DNA from: UMGS1696 sp964623635 | GTDB taxonomy: Bacteria > Bacillota > Clostridia > Oscillospirales > CAG-272 | Direction: 5' to 3' | DNA: 64,000 bases | NCBI GenBank assembly: GCA_964623635.1 | Contig: CAZUUA010000004.1 | Location: 82,053-146,052 of the forward strand | Shown here: one piece after another, positions 7,626-16,410 of the stretch | Layout of the letters: each line of letters starts with the position of its first letter | Numbering within the stretch: position 1 is the first letter of the stretch | Notes under the pieces: model-generated | Database searches by the model: none | Told to the model about the DNA's origin: nothing | Seen by the model: only the letters and a program-made list of their open reading frames with translations | Translations under genes and position numbers: made by a program

Positions 7626-9719
7626 ATGGCATCCGTTACCGAATATTTTGGTTCTCTTTCCTTTGACGACTCTGCCATGCGGGCACGGTTGCCAAAGGAT
7701 ACCTATACATCTCTGAAGCGTACCATTGACGAGGGCAAGTCCCTGGACATCAATGTGGCGAACATCGTTGCCAACGCCATGAAGGACTGGGCCATCGAAC
7801 GTGGCTGTACCCACTACACCCACTGGTTCCAGCCGCTGTCCGGTGTGACCGCCGAAAAACACGACAGCTTTATCTCTCCCATTGGCGACGGCAAGATCAT
7901 CATGGAATTCTCCGGCAAGGAATTGGTCCGTGGCGAATCCGATGCGTCCAGCTTTCCGTCCGGCGGTCTGCGCGCCACCTTCGAAGCCAGAGGGTACACG
8001 GCCTGGGACCCCACTTCCTATGCCTTCATCAAAAACAAGACCCTGTGCATCCCCACGGCGTTCTGCTCCTATGGCGGCGAAGCGCTGGACAAAAAGACAC
8101 CGCTGCTCCGTTCTGTGGATGCTCTAAACCGGCAAGCCAAGCGGATCCTGAAGCTGTTTGATCCGAACACCACGGTGGCCTGTGTACGTCCCAGCGTGGG
8201 GCCGGAGCAGGAGTATTTCTTAGTGGACGAAGAATTGTACAACCAACGCAAGGACCTGATCTTCACCGGTCGGACGCTGGTTGGTGCCAAGCCGCCCAAG
8301 ACCCAGGAGATGGAAGACCACTACTTTGGTTCCATCAAGCCCAGAGTCGAGGCCTATATGCAGGAGCTGGACGAAGAGCTGTGGAAGCTGGGGATCCTTG
8401 CCAAGACCAGACACAACGAAGCGGCCCCTGCCCAACACGAGCTGGCGCCCATTTTCACTCAGGTGAACGTATCCACCGACCATAACCAGCTGACCATGGA
8501 AGTGATGCAGAAGGTGGCAAGAAAGCACCACCTGGTATGTCTGCTGCACGAAAAGCCCTTTGCCGGTGTGGCTGGCAGCGGGAAGCACAACAACTGGTCC
8601 ATCTCCACCAACACCGGCGTGAATCTGCTGACCCCCGGCGAGACACCGGCAGAGAATGCGCAGTTTTTGCTGTTCTTAGTGGCGGTGATCCAGGCTGTGG
8701 ACGATTATCAGGATCTGCTGCGGATCTCCGTGGCTACAGCAGGCAACGACCATCGTCTGGGCGCACTGGAAGCACCGCCGGCTGTGGTGTCGATCTTCTT
8801 GGGCGATGAGCTGACGGCCATTTTGGATGCGCTGGAATCCGGCACTCACTATGACCCGTTGGAGAAAACACAGCTGAAGCTTGGTGTACATACCCTGCCT
8901 AAGCTGCCCAAGGATGCCACCGACCGGAACCGCACTTCCCCCTTTGCCTTTACCGGAAACAAATTTGAGTTCCGGATGCTGGGGTCCTCCAACTCCATTT
9001 CCGACTGCAATACGGCACTAAACACGGCGGTAGCGGAGTCCTTGCGGCAGTTTGCAGACAAGCTGGAAGGGGTAGAGGATTTTGATGCGGCACTGAACAA
9101 TTTGATCCGGGACACCATCCGAAACCACAAGCGGATCATCTTCAACGGCAACGGGTACGACGATGCGTGGCTGAAGGAGGCGACTGAGCAGAGAGGTCTT
9201 CTCAATCTGCGTGCCACCCCGGACTGTCTGCCCTATCTGCTGTCTGCCAAGAACGTGAAGCTGTACACGGAACACAAGGTCTTCACGGAAGCCGAGGTGG
9301 AATCCCGGTACGAGATCACGCTGGAAAACTACTGCAAGACCATCCACATCGAGGCTGCCACCATGGCCGATCTGGTGCAAAAGGAGATCCTGCCGGCGGT
9401 GATGGCGTACACCAAGGTGGTCTGCGACGAAGGAATGTCCAAGGCAAACTTCGGTTTGGATGCGGCCTATGAGAAGGAACTGGCCGGTAAGCTGAACACA
9501 CTGACCCGTGCCATGTCGGATGGTGTGCGCAGGCTGGTGGACGAAACGGAGGATGTGGAAAAGCTCCACAATGTGACGGACAAGTCCATTGCCTACAAGG
9601 AACGGATCTGCACGGCGATGCTGACCCTGCGCAGCTACTGTGACGAAGCCGAGACACTGACCGCAAGAGAATTCTGGCCCTTCCCCACCTATGCCGATCT
9701 GCTCTTTGGCGTGCAATGA
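7626..9719 (+). CDS. glnN: Glutamine synthetase type III
   Basis: Makes glutamine from glutamate, ammonia and ATP in the cytoplasm. At 697 residues it has the length of the dodecameric type III enzymes (GSI and GSII are much shorter). Typical blocks are visible: HYTHWFQPLSGVTAEKHDSF near residues 60-80, the PSVGPEQEYFLVD glutamate-binding signature near 189-201, ARTRHNEAAPAQHELAPIF-like sequence near 260-278, and AGSGKHNNWSIST near 315-327. The start follows GGAAGGAGGAG and the promoter at 7479-7508. It is monocistronic, ending in its own terminator. GSIII is common in anaerobic gut Firmicutes and Bacteroidetes. Confidence 0.98.
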   Translation: MASVTEYFGSLSFDDSAMRARLPKDTYTSLKRTIDEGKSLDINVANIVANAMKDWAIERGCTHYTHWFQPLSGVTAEKHDSFISPIGDGKIIMEFSGKELVRGESDASSFPSGGLRATFEARGYTAWDPTSYAFIKNKTLCIPTAFCSYGGEALDKKTPLLRSVDALNRQAKRILKLFDPNTTVACVRPSVGPEQEYFLVDEELYNQRKDLIFTGRTLVGAKPPKTQEMEDHYFGSIKPRVEAYMQELDEELWKLGILAKTRHNEAAPAQHELAPIFTQVNVSTDHNQLTMEVMQKVARKHHLVCLLHEKPFAGVAGSGKHNNWSISTNTGVNLLTPGETPAENAQFLLFLVAVIQAVDDYQDLLRISVATAGNDHRLGALEAPPAVVSIFLGDELTAILDALESGTHYDPLEKTQLKLGVHTLPKLPKDATDRNRTSPFAFTGNKFEFRMLGSSNSISDCNTALNTAVAESLRQFADKLEGVEDFDAALNNLIRDTIRNHKRIIFNGNGYDDAWLKEATEQRGLLNLRATPDCLPYLLSAKNVKLYTEHKVFTEAEVESRYEITLENYCKTIHIEAATMADLVQKEILPAVMAYTKVVCDEGMSKANFGLDAAYEKELAGKLNTLTRAMSDGVRRLVDETEDVEKLHNVTDKSIAYKERICTAMLTLRSYCDEAETLTAREFWPFPTYADLLFGVQ

Positions 9720-9745
9720 TCAACGGCACGATCACGAAACATAAC

Positions 9746-9790
9746 GAAAAAAGAAGTGTGCGGCAACGGCGGCTGCATACTTCTTTTCTG
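9746..9790 (+). terminator. Intrinsic terminator of glnN
   Basis: GAAGTGTGCGGC pairs with GCTGCATACTTC (two G-U pairs), preceded by an A-run and followed by TTTTCTG. It isolates glnN from the downstream attenuated symporter. Confidence 0.8.
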
Positions 9791-9907
9791 TATATCTATG
9801 CGTGTACGCCGAGGAATCTATGTATATTCCCGGCGCCGGACGCATAAAAATCGAATTTAGGGAAAAAAGAATTTTTGCAAAAATTTGCAGAAATTTCGCA
9901 AAACCCC

Positions 9908-9936
9908 TTGACAACGGCGCTGGAATGTGGTAAACT
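9908..9936 (+). promoter_or_regulatory. Promoter of the tyrosine-leader/symporter unit
   Basis: TTGACA (9908-9913), a 17-base spacer and TAAACT (9931-9936). Upstream lie three related A/T-rich blocks at about 9870-9905 (of the type TTTGCAAAAA), which could act as an UP element. The predicted start near 9943 leaves about 28 bases before the leader peptide. Confidence 0.85.
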
Positions 9937-9970
9937 GTTCGCATCAACAAAATTGAGAGGAAAAACCGAT

Positions 9971-10021
9971 ATGATGTTCGCATTCGCTGCATACTACTAT
10001 TATTACTATTACGTTTGCTAA
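9971..10021 (+). CDS. Poly-tyrosine leader peptide
   Basis: A 16-codon open reading frame, MMFAFAAYYYYYYYVC, ending in TAA. It has seven consecutive tyrosine codons (mixed TAC and TAT) and two phenylalanines, preceded by a GAGAGG ribosome-binding site 10 bases upstream. This is the hallmark of a leader peptide whose translation senses an aminoacyl-tRNA. It lies between a consensus promoter and an intrinsic terminator, ahead of a sodium:solute symporter. The tyrosine codons 4-7 form one strand of an RNA hairpin. The peptide itself is presumably only a sensor. It is too short for routine gene finders. Confidence 0.88.
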   Translation: MMFAFAAYYYYYYYVC

Positions 10022-10114
10022 TGTAATAGTGATTTGTGGTGCAGAAAATTTGCGACCGGGTTTTCAAAATAAATTCCGAACAAAACGCACAGAATCACAA
10101 AGCTGTGCGTTTTT
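10002..10114 (+). promoter_or_regulatory. Tyrosine-responsive transcription attenuator (1:2, 2:3, 3:4 pairings)
   Basis: Three mutually exclusive helices can be read directly. Strand 1 (10002-10012, tyrosine codons) pairs with strand 2 (10023-10033) in 11 pairs with one G-U and a 10-base loop spanning the stop codon. Strand 2 (10029-10038) pairs instead with strand 3 (10088-10098) in 10 pairs with G10092 bulged; this antiterminator takes up the 5' arm of the terminator. Strand 3 (10082-10092) pairs with strand 4 (10103-10113) as the terminator. By analogy with amino-acid biosynthesis attenuators, a ribosome stalled on uncharged-tRNA tyrosine codons frees strand 2, allowing read-through; fast translation gives termination. 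Confidence 0.85.
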
Positions 10115-10117
10115 ACT
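10082..10117 (+). terminator. Attenuator terminator
   Basis: AAAACGCACAG (10082-10092) pairs perfectly with CTGTGCGTTTT (10103-10113), followed by TTACTTT. It lies 61 bases after the leader-peptide stop and 88 bases before the symporter start, so it can only act as a conditional terminator within the leader. Confidence 0.9.
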
Positions 10118-10204
10118 TTATCTATGCGCACTCCCAGCGTCCCTGGCCACGATGCCGGTGAGACACCGCAAGGTATCCAAAACAAGGAAAGGAACTCTCC
10201 TATC

Positions 10205-11779
10205 ATGTTTATCAAAATTTTGCTGCTCGTTCTGTTCTTCGCCTCTATGATCGGGGTCGGGCTGTACTGTCGTCGGACGGCAGACAGTGTACACGGCTTC
10301 GTTTTGGGTGGTCGGTCTGTTGGTCCCTGGCTGACGGCCTTTGCCTACGGTACCTCGTACTTCTCTGCCGTGATCTTCATCGGCTATGCCGGACAGTTCG
10401 GTTGGAAATACGGTGTTTCTGCCACCTGGGTCGGTATCGGCAACGCCATCATCGGTTCCCTGCTCGCTTGGGTACTGCTGGGCAGACGCACCAGACTGAT
10501 GACCCAAAAGTTAGATGCCAAGACCATGCCGGAATATTTCGGTCAGCGGTTCTCCTCGCCGACCTTGAAGATCGTGGCTTCTCTGATCGTATTTGTGTTC
10601 CTGATCCCCTACACCGCTTCTCTGTACAACGGTCTTTCTCGTCTGTTCACCATGGCGTTCGGCATTGACTACGCCTGGTGCGTGATCATCATGTCTGTGC
10701 TGACCGGCATTTACGTGGTGCTGGGTGGCTACATGGCAACGGCCATCAACGACTTCATCCAGGGCTGCATCATGCTGGTGGGTATCGTGGTGGTCATTGC
10801 AGCGGTACTGAACGCCAACGGTGGCTTCATGCAGTCCTTCATCTCCCTGTCTGAGATCCAGCATGAGACCGTCACCGACCTGAACGGTGCCTTCGTTTCC
10901 TTCCTGGGTCCCAAGCCTCTGGAGCTGCTGGGGGTTGTGATCCTGACTTCCCTGGGTACCTGGGGGCTGCCGCAGATGGTGGGCAAGTTCTACGCCATCA
11001 AGAATGAAGCGGCCATTTCCAAGGGTACGCTGATCTCCACCATCTTCGCCATAATCGTGGCTGGTGGCTGCTACTTCCTGGGTGGCTTTGGCAGACTGTA
11101 TGGCGACGTGATCGAATATTCTGCATCCGGCACACCCGTATACGACAGCATCGTTCCCTCTATGCTGTCCAGCCTACCCGACTGGGTCATCGCCATCGTG
11201 ATCGTGCTGGTGCTGTCGGCCTCCATGTCCACCCTGTCTTCCCTGGTGCTGACCTCCAGTTCCACCCTGACCCTAGACATGATCGTTCCGCTGTCCAAAA
11301 AGTCCATCGATGAAAAGAAGCAGATGCTGATCATCCGGCTGCTGCTGGTGGTATTCATCGCCATCTCTGCCGCCATTGCCATCGTACAGACCAAGTCCAA
11401 TGTGACCTTTATCGCACAGCTCATGGGCATTTCCTGGGGTGCGCTGGCCGGTGCATTCTTAGCACCTTACCTGTACAGCCTGTACTCCAAGAAGGTGACG
11501 AAGGCTTCTGTTTGGGTAAGCTTTGTCTCCGGTGTGGGGATCATGCTAGCCAATATGCTCTGCACGGCACTGGGCGTTCCCTTCATTTCCAGCTACTTCT
11601 CCTCTCCCATCAACGCCGGTGTGCTGGCCATGATGGTGGGACTGATCCTTGTCCCCATCGTGAGCCTGTTCACAAAGAAGCCGGACGGTGCCAAGGTGGA
11701 CGATATGTTCACCTGCTACGACCAGACCGTGCTGGTACACAGTGCCACTTCTTTGACCGACGACGAAAACAACGGCTGA
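10205..11779 (+). CDS. Sodium:solute symporter (SSS family), probable tyrosine importer
   Basis: A 524-residue polytopic membrane protein of the SSS (PutP/PanF-like) family, which couples substrate uptake to sodium. About 13 hydrophobic segments are visible. Typical blocks are FVLGGRSVGPWLTAFAYGTSYFSAV near residues 32-56, the TMPEYFGQRF segment near 108-117, and LSASMSTLSSLVLTSSSTLTLD near 336-357 with the small and hydroxyl residues that form the sodium site. The start at 10205 follows AAAGGAA; frames upstream run into the leader terminator. The family transports many substrates. The poly-tyrosine attenuator upstream is the only evidence for tyrosine, so substrate is inference, family is firm. 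Confidence 0.9.
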   Translation: MFIKILLLVLFFASMIGVGLYCRRTADSVHGFVLGGRSVGPWLTAFAYGTSYFSAVIFIGYAGQFGWKYGVSATWVGIGNAIIGSLLAWVLLGRRTRLMTQKLDAKTMPEYFGQRFSSPTLKIVASLIVFVFLIPYTASLYNGLSRLFTMAFGIDYAWCVIIMSVLTGIYVVLGGYMATAINDFIQGCIMLVGIVVVIAAVLNANGGFMQSFISLSEIQHETVTDLNGAFVSFLGPKPLELLGVVILTSLGTWGLPQMVGKFYAIKNEAAISKGTLISTIFAIIVAGGCYFLGGFGRLYGDVIEYSASGTPVYDSIVPSMLSSLPDWVIAIVIVLVLSASMSTLSSLVLTSSSTLTLDMIVPLSKKSIDEKKQMLIIRLLLVVFIAISAAIAIVQTKSNVTFIAQLMGISWGALAGAFLAPYLYSLYSKKVTKASVWVSFVSGVGIMLANMLCTALGVPFISSYFSSPINAGVLAMMVGLILVPIVSLFTKKPDGAKVDDMFTCYDQTVLVHSATSLTDDENNG

Positions 11780-11792
11780 TCTACGCTATAAC

Positions 11793-11835
11793 AAAAATGC
11801 GGATGCTCTCACTTTTGGGAGATCCGCATTTTTTT
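11793..11835. terminator. Bidirectional intrinsic terminator
   Basis: AAAAATGCGGAT pairs with ATCCGCATTTTT, with an inner CTCTC/GGGAG. It ends the symporter transcript and, from the other side, the AraC gene, whose last codons overlap the T-run. Confidence 0.9.
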
Positions 11836-12628
11836 ATGGCAACAGAGACGATGGGGTCACGCCAAACAGACGGCGAAAGCTGCGGGTGAAGTTGGCGGCA
11901 TTCTCGTATCCGCACACGGTGAGCACACCACTGACGGAATATTTCCCGGTTTCTAGCAGTTCCTTTGCCCGCCGGAGCCGCAGGTTTTCGATGTACTTGG
12001 CCGGTGTCGTGCCCATACAGCCCACGAACAAACGATGGAAATATTGGGGTGTGATGCTGCAGCACTCCGCTAAGGCGGCAACGGAAATGCGACCGGTCTG
12101 GTAATGCTCATGGATGTACAGCACCGCCGGTTTAATGAGGTTATATTTGCTGCTGTCCATATATTGGGCACGGGACTGGGCGGCAAGCTCCTCTAAGATC
12201 TGGTAGAACAATATGGTACAGCGCAGTGGGTAGCCCGGCAGACGTTTGTCCCATTCGCTGCGGAACTTTACAAAAAGAGAAATGGTGCGTTGGTTGGCTT
12301 CGGTCTTGGTAAACTGCGACGGAAATACACCGGGGCTGCATTTGGCTGCAATCAGGAAACCGTCGTACTCGTCGCCGGTGCGGTCGATATAGTCGATGTG
12401 GTGGGTATATGGCGGCAGGATCAACATATCGTTCGGCGCAAGCTCTACACGAAAATAGCTGCCATCCGGCTTTTCGTACAGGGAGTAGCCACTGGAACGA
12501 TAAGCAAGATAAAACTGCCATTCATCCCCTGTGGTGAAGTCATGTACACCACTGGCCAGCATACTGGCAAAGGCACCACGAATGGTGGGCAGGGTGTCGG
12601 CATCGGTGCAGAGCATATCGTAGGACAT
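11834..12628 (-). CDS. AraC family transcriptional regulator
   Basis: A 264-residue regulator: an N-terminal cupin-like sensor domain (about residues 1-150, with LAPNDMLILPPYTHHIDYIDR typical of the beta barrel) and a C-terminal pair of helix-turn-helix motifs (about 165-262). The first is ISVAALAECCSITPQYFHRLF, the second VLTVCGYENAANFTRSFRRLFG followed by the family phrase TPSSLL. It is divergent from the glycyl radical enzyme operon and 182 bases from it. Direct repeats beside that operon's promoter are the likely operator, so it probably activates the operon in response to its substrate. Start at 12628 follows a GAAAGGG site. Confidence 0.93.
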   Translation of the reverse strand: MSYDMLCTDADTLPTIRGAFASMLASGVHDFTTGDEWQFYLAYRSSGYSLYEKPDGSYFRVELAPNDMLILPPYTHHIDYIDRTGDEYDGFLIAAKCSPGVFPSQFTKTEANQRTISLFVKFRSEWDKRLPGYPLRCTILFYQILEELAAQSRAQYMDSSKYNLIKPAVLYIHEHYQTGRISVAALAECCSITPQYFHRLFVGCMGTTPAKYIENLRLRRAKELLETGKYSVSGVLTVCGYENAANFTRSFRRLFGVTPSSLLP

Positions 12629-12703
12629 CGTTTTTCCCTTTCTTTTTTTGGAAATCAGCGTTTCATATAGGATACCACAAATTCTCCCATCCGTCAAGAT
12701 GTG

Positions 12704-12734
12704 TTTCTAAATGGAATAGTCGTTTCCAAACGGA
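12704..12734 (+). promoter_or_regulatory. Direct-repeat operator, probably for AraC
   Basis: Two copies of TTTCyAAAyGGA begin at 12704 and 12723, 19 bases apart, on the same face of the helix and ending just before the -35 element at 12737. Tandem half-sites abutting -35 are the usual binding arrangement of AraC-type activators, and an AraC gene is divergent. Confidence 0.6.
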
Positions 12735-12736
12735 TA

Positions 12737-12765
12737 TTGCCAAGCCTTCCAGAGTCGTGTATAAT
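12737..12765 (+). promoter_or_regulatory. Promoter of the glycyl radical enzyme operon
   Basis: TTGCCA (12737-12742), 17-base spacer, TATAAT (12760-12765). The weak -35 fits an activator-dependent promoter. Confidence 0.8.
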
Positions 12766-12810
12766 AAAGACAATGATCCATTTATATAGCACAAAAGGAG
12801 TTATACCTAT

Positions 12811-14931
12811 ATGGAACAAAGGATCCAAACCCTGCTGGAGCTGTCCAACGTACAGGACATCTATCCGCCGACTGTACCCACCGCATACGATCCCATCTGG
12901 ATGTGCGAGCCGGACTGCATTATGGATGCGTACAAATTTGCGGCGTATATGCAGAACCAAACCGTTGCCATCGAGCCGGGCGTTCGTCTGCCGGGGATGT
13001 TCCGGTTTGACGGCAGCTTCCGTGGGGACCTTTTCACACGTGTAGGCCACACCCGTTGGAGCGAGGTGGCAAGTGCCTTCTACCTCAAGCGGTACCAGGG
13101 CATTGCCACCTTTGAATGGCAGCATTCCACGCTGGACTACGATACGCTCATGACCGGTGGCATACGTGGTCTTCGGGAAAGGATCAAGCTTTCCGAGATC
13201 CAGCACAGGGACGAACCGGAGCGGCTAAACTTCCTGCGTGCGCTGACCATCGTATGTGACGGGATCGACGGCTGGTGTGACCGGATCGCCGCTGCCTTTG
13301 CCGATGCGGCTGAGAACGCACCGGAGCCACGGAAAACGGAGCTGTTGACCACCGCCGATATCGTAGCTCGTGTGCCGAAAAATCCGCCGAAGACCTTCCG
13401 GGAAGCGCTTGTTGCCATGTCGGTGTGCTACCAATTTTTACCAGACAGCATCGGGTTAGCGGACCGGTATCTCTATCCCTTCTACACCGCAGACATCGCC
13501 AACGGCACCCTGACCCGTGACGAAGCAAAAAGCCTCTTGCAGGAGCTGTTCGTGATCATCAAGGCCCACACGGTCCATAGCTCCGGCAATGCGGACAAAG
13601 GTGGCGAGGCGCACTTTGCCATCGGCGGCTACAATTCGAAGCTGGTGGACAACTGGAACGAGCTGTCCGAGCTGATCCTTGAATCCCTTTTGGAGCTGCC
13701 CATGTGCATTCCGCAGATCTCCATCCGCTGGACGAAGGATACGCCTATGGAGCGGCTATACCGCATTTTGGACTGCGAACGGCACGACAAATACAAGCGG
13801 ATCGCCGTGATCAGTGATGAAACGAGAGTTCCGGCGCATATGCATATTCTGAAGCTGCCTGTGGAAATCGCCACCGGCTACACCACCGTGGGCTGCAACG
13901 AAACAGCCTTTCCCAGTGGCATGGACTTCACCGGGATGCAGAGCAACATTGGGCCTTCCATCACCCGGCTGACCAAGGAATACCGGCAGGAATTTGCCGC
14001 CTGCGCCAACTTTGACGAGGTGTTCGAGCTGTTCAAACGGATCTTAGGGGACCTGCTGGACGAGCTGATGGAGCTCCAAAACAAGTTCAACTGTGGTCGT
14101 GCCAAGGATGAAAATGTGGTGTCGTCCCTGTTCATGCATGGGTGTATCGAAAGTGCCAAAAGTGCGACGCAGGGTGGTGCCGACCGATTCTCCGCATATG
14201 TGGTCACCAACGGGCTGATCTCCGTCATCGACTCCCTGTGCATCATCAAGCAGCTTGTGTTTGACGAAAAGAAGCTGACTGCCGACCAGCTGTGTGATCT
14301 GCTAGACGACAACTGGGGTGACTGGGAAATGCGCCGGTATGTCCTTCAGCACGGCAAATTCTTCGGCAACAACGACAGCCACTCCAACGCCATCGCCCAG
14401 CGTGTGACCACCGCCTTCCACGACCTGTTGTCCACCAGACGAGATATGTTCGGACACCGGCTGCTGCTGGGTGCCATGGACGGGTACAATCCCCATTCCG
14501 TATGGTTTGGGGAGCTGACCGGGGCCACACCCGACGGACGACTGGCCGGGGATCCATTCATGGTGGGCATTGGACAGTCGAACGGCAAGGATCGACGGGG
14601 ACTGACACCGCTGCTGTTGTCCGTGGCACACATGGATCCCACCAACATCATGACCGCCAATCTGGTGTTCAATCTGGCGCTGGACGAGACGATGGTCAAG
14701 AACGATGCCCATTTCGAAAAGACCGTGCAAATGCTGGACACGTTCCTACGTGAAGGCGGCACACAGTTCCAGCTCAATTATGTTTCCCGGGAGACACTGC
14801 TGGATGCCACGGCCCATCCGGAACAGTACAGCTCTCTCCGTGTACGGGTCAGCGGCTTCTCTGCCTATTACACCCGGCTCTCTCCGCTGGTGCAAAAGGA
14901 GCTGCTGGCACGGACTGAAATCAATGGATAA
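12811..14931 (+). CDS. Glycyl radical enzyme of unknown substrate (PFL-like family)
   Basis: A 706-residue glycyl radical enzyme, activated anaerobically by a radical SAM partner. Two catalytic features are visible: the active-site cysteine in TTVGCNETAFPSG (Cys362) with glutamate two residues later, and the C-terminal glycyl radical loop RVRVSGFSAYY, with Gly682. The Cys-x-Glu arrangement resembles dehydratase/lyase members (glycerol dehydratase, choline lyase) rather than pyruvate formate-lyase, which has two adjacent cysteines. It is shorter than most relatives (usually about 780-850). The start follows AAAGGAG. The operon continues with a lipoprotein binding protein and the activase, so the substrate may be captured outside the cell. 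I cannot name the reaction. Confidence 0.9.
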   Translation: MEQRIQTLLELSNVQDIYPPTVPTAYDPIWMCEPDCIMDAYKFAAYMQNQTVAIEPGVRLPGMFRFDGSFRGDLFTRVGHTRWSEVASAFYLKRYQGIATFEWQHSTLDYDTLMTGGIRGLRERIKLSEIQHRDEPERLNFLRALTIVCDGIDGWCDRIAAAFADAAENAPEPRKTELLTTADIVARVPKNPPKTFREALVAMSVCYQFLPDSIGLADRYLYPFYTADIANGTLTRDEAKSLLQELFVIIKAHTVHSSGNADKGGEAHFAIGGYNSKLVDNWNELSELILESLLELPMCIPQISIRWTKDTPMERLYRILDCERHDKYKRIAVISDETRVPAHMHILKLPVEIATGYTTVGCNETAFPSGMDFTGMQSNIGPSITRLTKEYRQEFAACANFDEVFELFKRILGDLLDELMELQNKFNCGRAKDENVVSSLFMHGCIESAKSATQGGADRFSAYVVTNGLISVIDSLCIIKQLVFDEKKLTADQLCDLLDDNWGDWEMRRYVLQHGKFFGNNDSHSNAIAQRVTTAFHDLLSTRRDMFGHRLLLGAMDGYNPHSVWFGELTGATPDGRLAGDPFMVGIGQSNGKDRRGLTPLLLSVAHMDPTNIMTANLVFNLALDETMVKNDAHFEKTVQMLDTFLREGGTQFQLNYVSRETLLDATAHPEQYSSLRVRVSGFSAYYTRLSPLVQKELLARTEING

Positions 14932-14954
14932 AAAATATAAAGGAGACTACACAA

Positions 14955-16406
14955 ATGAAGAAATGGACAACACTGCTTCTTGTGGCGGCGATGCTTCTCT
15001 CCATGGCAGCCTGTGGCAGTACCGAAGAAACCAAAACTACCATCGACACCACCGCAACAGAAACCGTGACTGAGACCACCGATGCCGATAAGCTGCCCAA
15101 GGTGGATCTGGCCGGTGGCACCTATACGCTGCTCGTCAACGAAACGGAGGTCGATTACTACGACATTCCCGAGCTGACCGGGGACGTGGTGGACGATGCC
15201 ATCTACAATGCACGCCTGAGCGTCAACAGCCGCCTAAACTGCGATTTCCGTTATCTGACCGGCCCCGGCAGTACCGAATGGGCAAACCGGCAGCAGACCT
15301 GGGACTATGTACAGTCGGCGGTCATGTCCGGTTCCGGGGACTTTGATGCGGTGGACAACCAATCCTACAACGGTATGTACCTGATGAACGGACTGCTTCT
15401 CGACATGAGCAGCATGGAGCATATCGACGTAAACAACCCGTGGTGGGACAAGAGTATCACGGAATCCATGGCGGTGGATGGGAAGTATCCGTTCTTAGCC
15501 GGTTCGTATTCTCTGGACAGAACGGCCGGTACCTTCTGCTTCTACTTCAACGAAGACATTGCCACAAACCTGGCACTGCCCGATCTGTACGAACTTGTAT
15601 ACGACGGCGATTGGACGGTGGACAAGGTGGCAGAATTCTCCGAGATGGCATATGTAGACACCAACGGCAACAACAAGCAGGACGAGGAAGACCAGCTTGG
15701 TGTGGTGTTTGAAGGTGGCAACTATTTCACCGGATTTTTTGAAGCCTGTGGCGTTCATGCACTCAGTACCGAAGAAGGCAAATTTGTCTTTGACTTTGGC
15801 AACGCACGGAACGTGGATGTGGTGGAAAAGCTGGGTGCCTTCTTCAAGAATACCATCGGGGTCCAGAAGCATGGCGGCGATGACACGGCCTACCAGGGCA
15901 ACGGTGCGCTGTTCTTAGACGGCAATGTGCTGTTCACCGGCGGCTGGTTCAAGTGTGCGGAATCCTACCGGAATCTGGACTTCTCCTGGGGCATCCTGCC
16001 GTATCCGAAGCTGTATGCCGAAGACGAATACACCGGCGGCGTGCTGACGATCTATGGGCTGCTCAGTATGCCCAAAAGCTGTAAGGATCCTACCGGTACC
16101 TCTGCCACACTGGAATGCCTGTCCTACGAATATTACAAAAATGTCGTACCGGCGTATTATGAAGTCTCTATGAAGGTCAAGTACGCCAGCGGTTCGAAAA
16201 TGGCAGAAATGCTGGACTTTATCTCCGGCAATATCGTCTACGATCCCGGACTGGCTCTGGCCGGTGCGCTGGATTACACCATCGACATCACCTTCAAGGA
16301 TGCGATCGCCAACAACACCAACTGGTCATCCAAAATGGCGTCCATGGAATCGAAGCTGTCTGCATTAATCGAGTCCCTGAACGAAGCCTATGCAGACCTG
16401 GGGTGA
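14955..16406 (+). CDS. Extracellular solute-binding lipoprotein
   Basis: A 483-residue ABC-type substrate-binding protein. The N-terminus is a lipoprotein signal peptide with lipobox SMAAC (cleavage before Cys20), then a threonine- and glutamate-rich linker to about residue 45. The mature part has the bilobed look of family 1 binding proteins, with DYVQSAVMSGSGDFDAVDN and a late LPYPKLY motif common in carbohydrate-binding members. No permease or ATPase is near. It lies between the glycyl radical enzyme and its activase, and its 3' end is only four bases from the activase start, so it is part of that operon. A paralog-like gene is at 54458-55977. Confidence 0.88.
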   Translation: MKKWTTLLLVAAMLLSMAACGSTEETKTTIDTTATETVTETTDADKLPKVDLAGGTYTLLVNETEVDYYDIPELTGDVVDDAIYNARLSVNSRLNCDFRYLTGPGSTEWANRQQTWDYVQSAVMSGSGDFDAVDNQSYNGMYLMNGLLLDMSSMEHIDVNNPWWDKSITESMAVDGKYPFLAGSYSLDRTAGTFCFYFNEDIATNLALPDLYELVYDGDWTVDKVAEFSEMAYVDTNGNNKQDEEDQLGVVFEGGNYFTGFFEACGVHALSTEEGKFVFDFGNARNVDVVEKLGAFFKNTIGVQKHGGDDTAYQGNGALFLDGNVLFTGGWFKCAESYRNLDFSWGILPYPKLYAEDEYTGGVLTIYGLLSMPKSCKDPTGTSATLECLSYEYYKNVVPAYYEVSMKVKYASGSKMAEMLDFISGNIVYDPGLALAGALDYTIDITFKDAIANNTNWSSKMASMESKLSALIESLNEAYADLG

Positions 16407-16410
16407 GACG

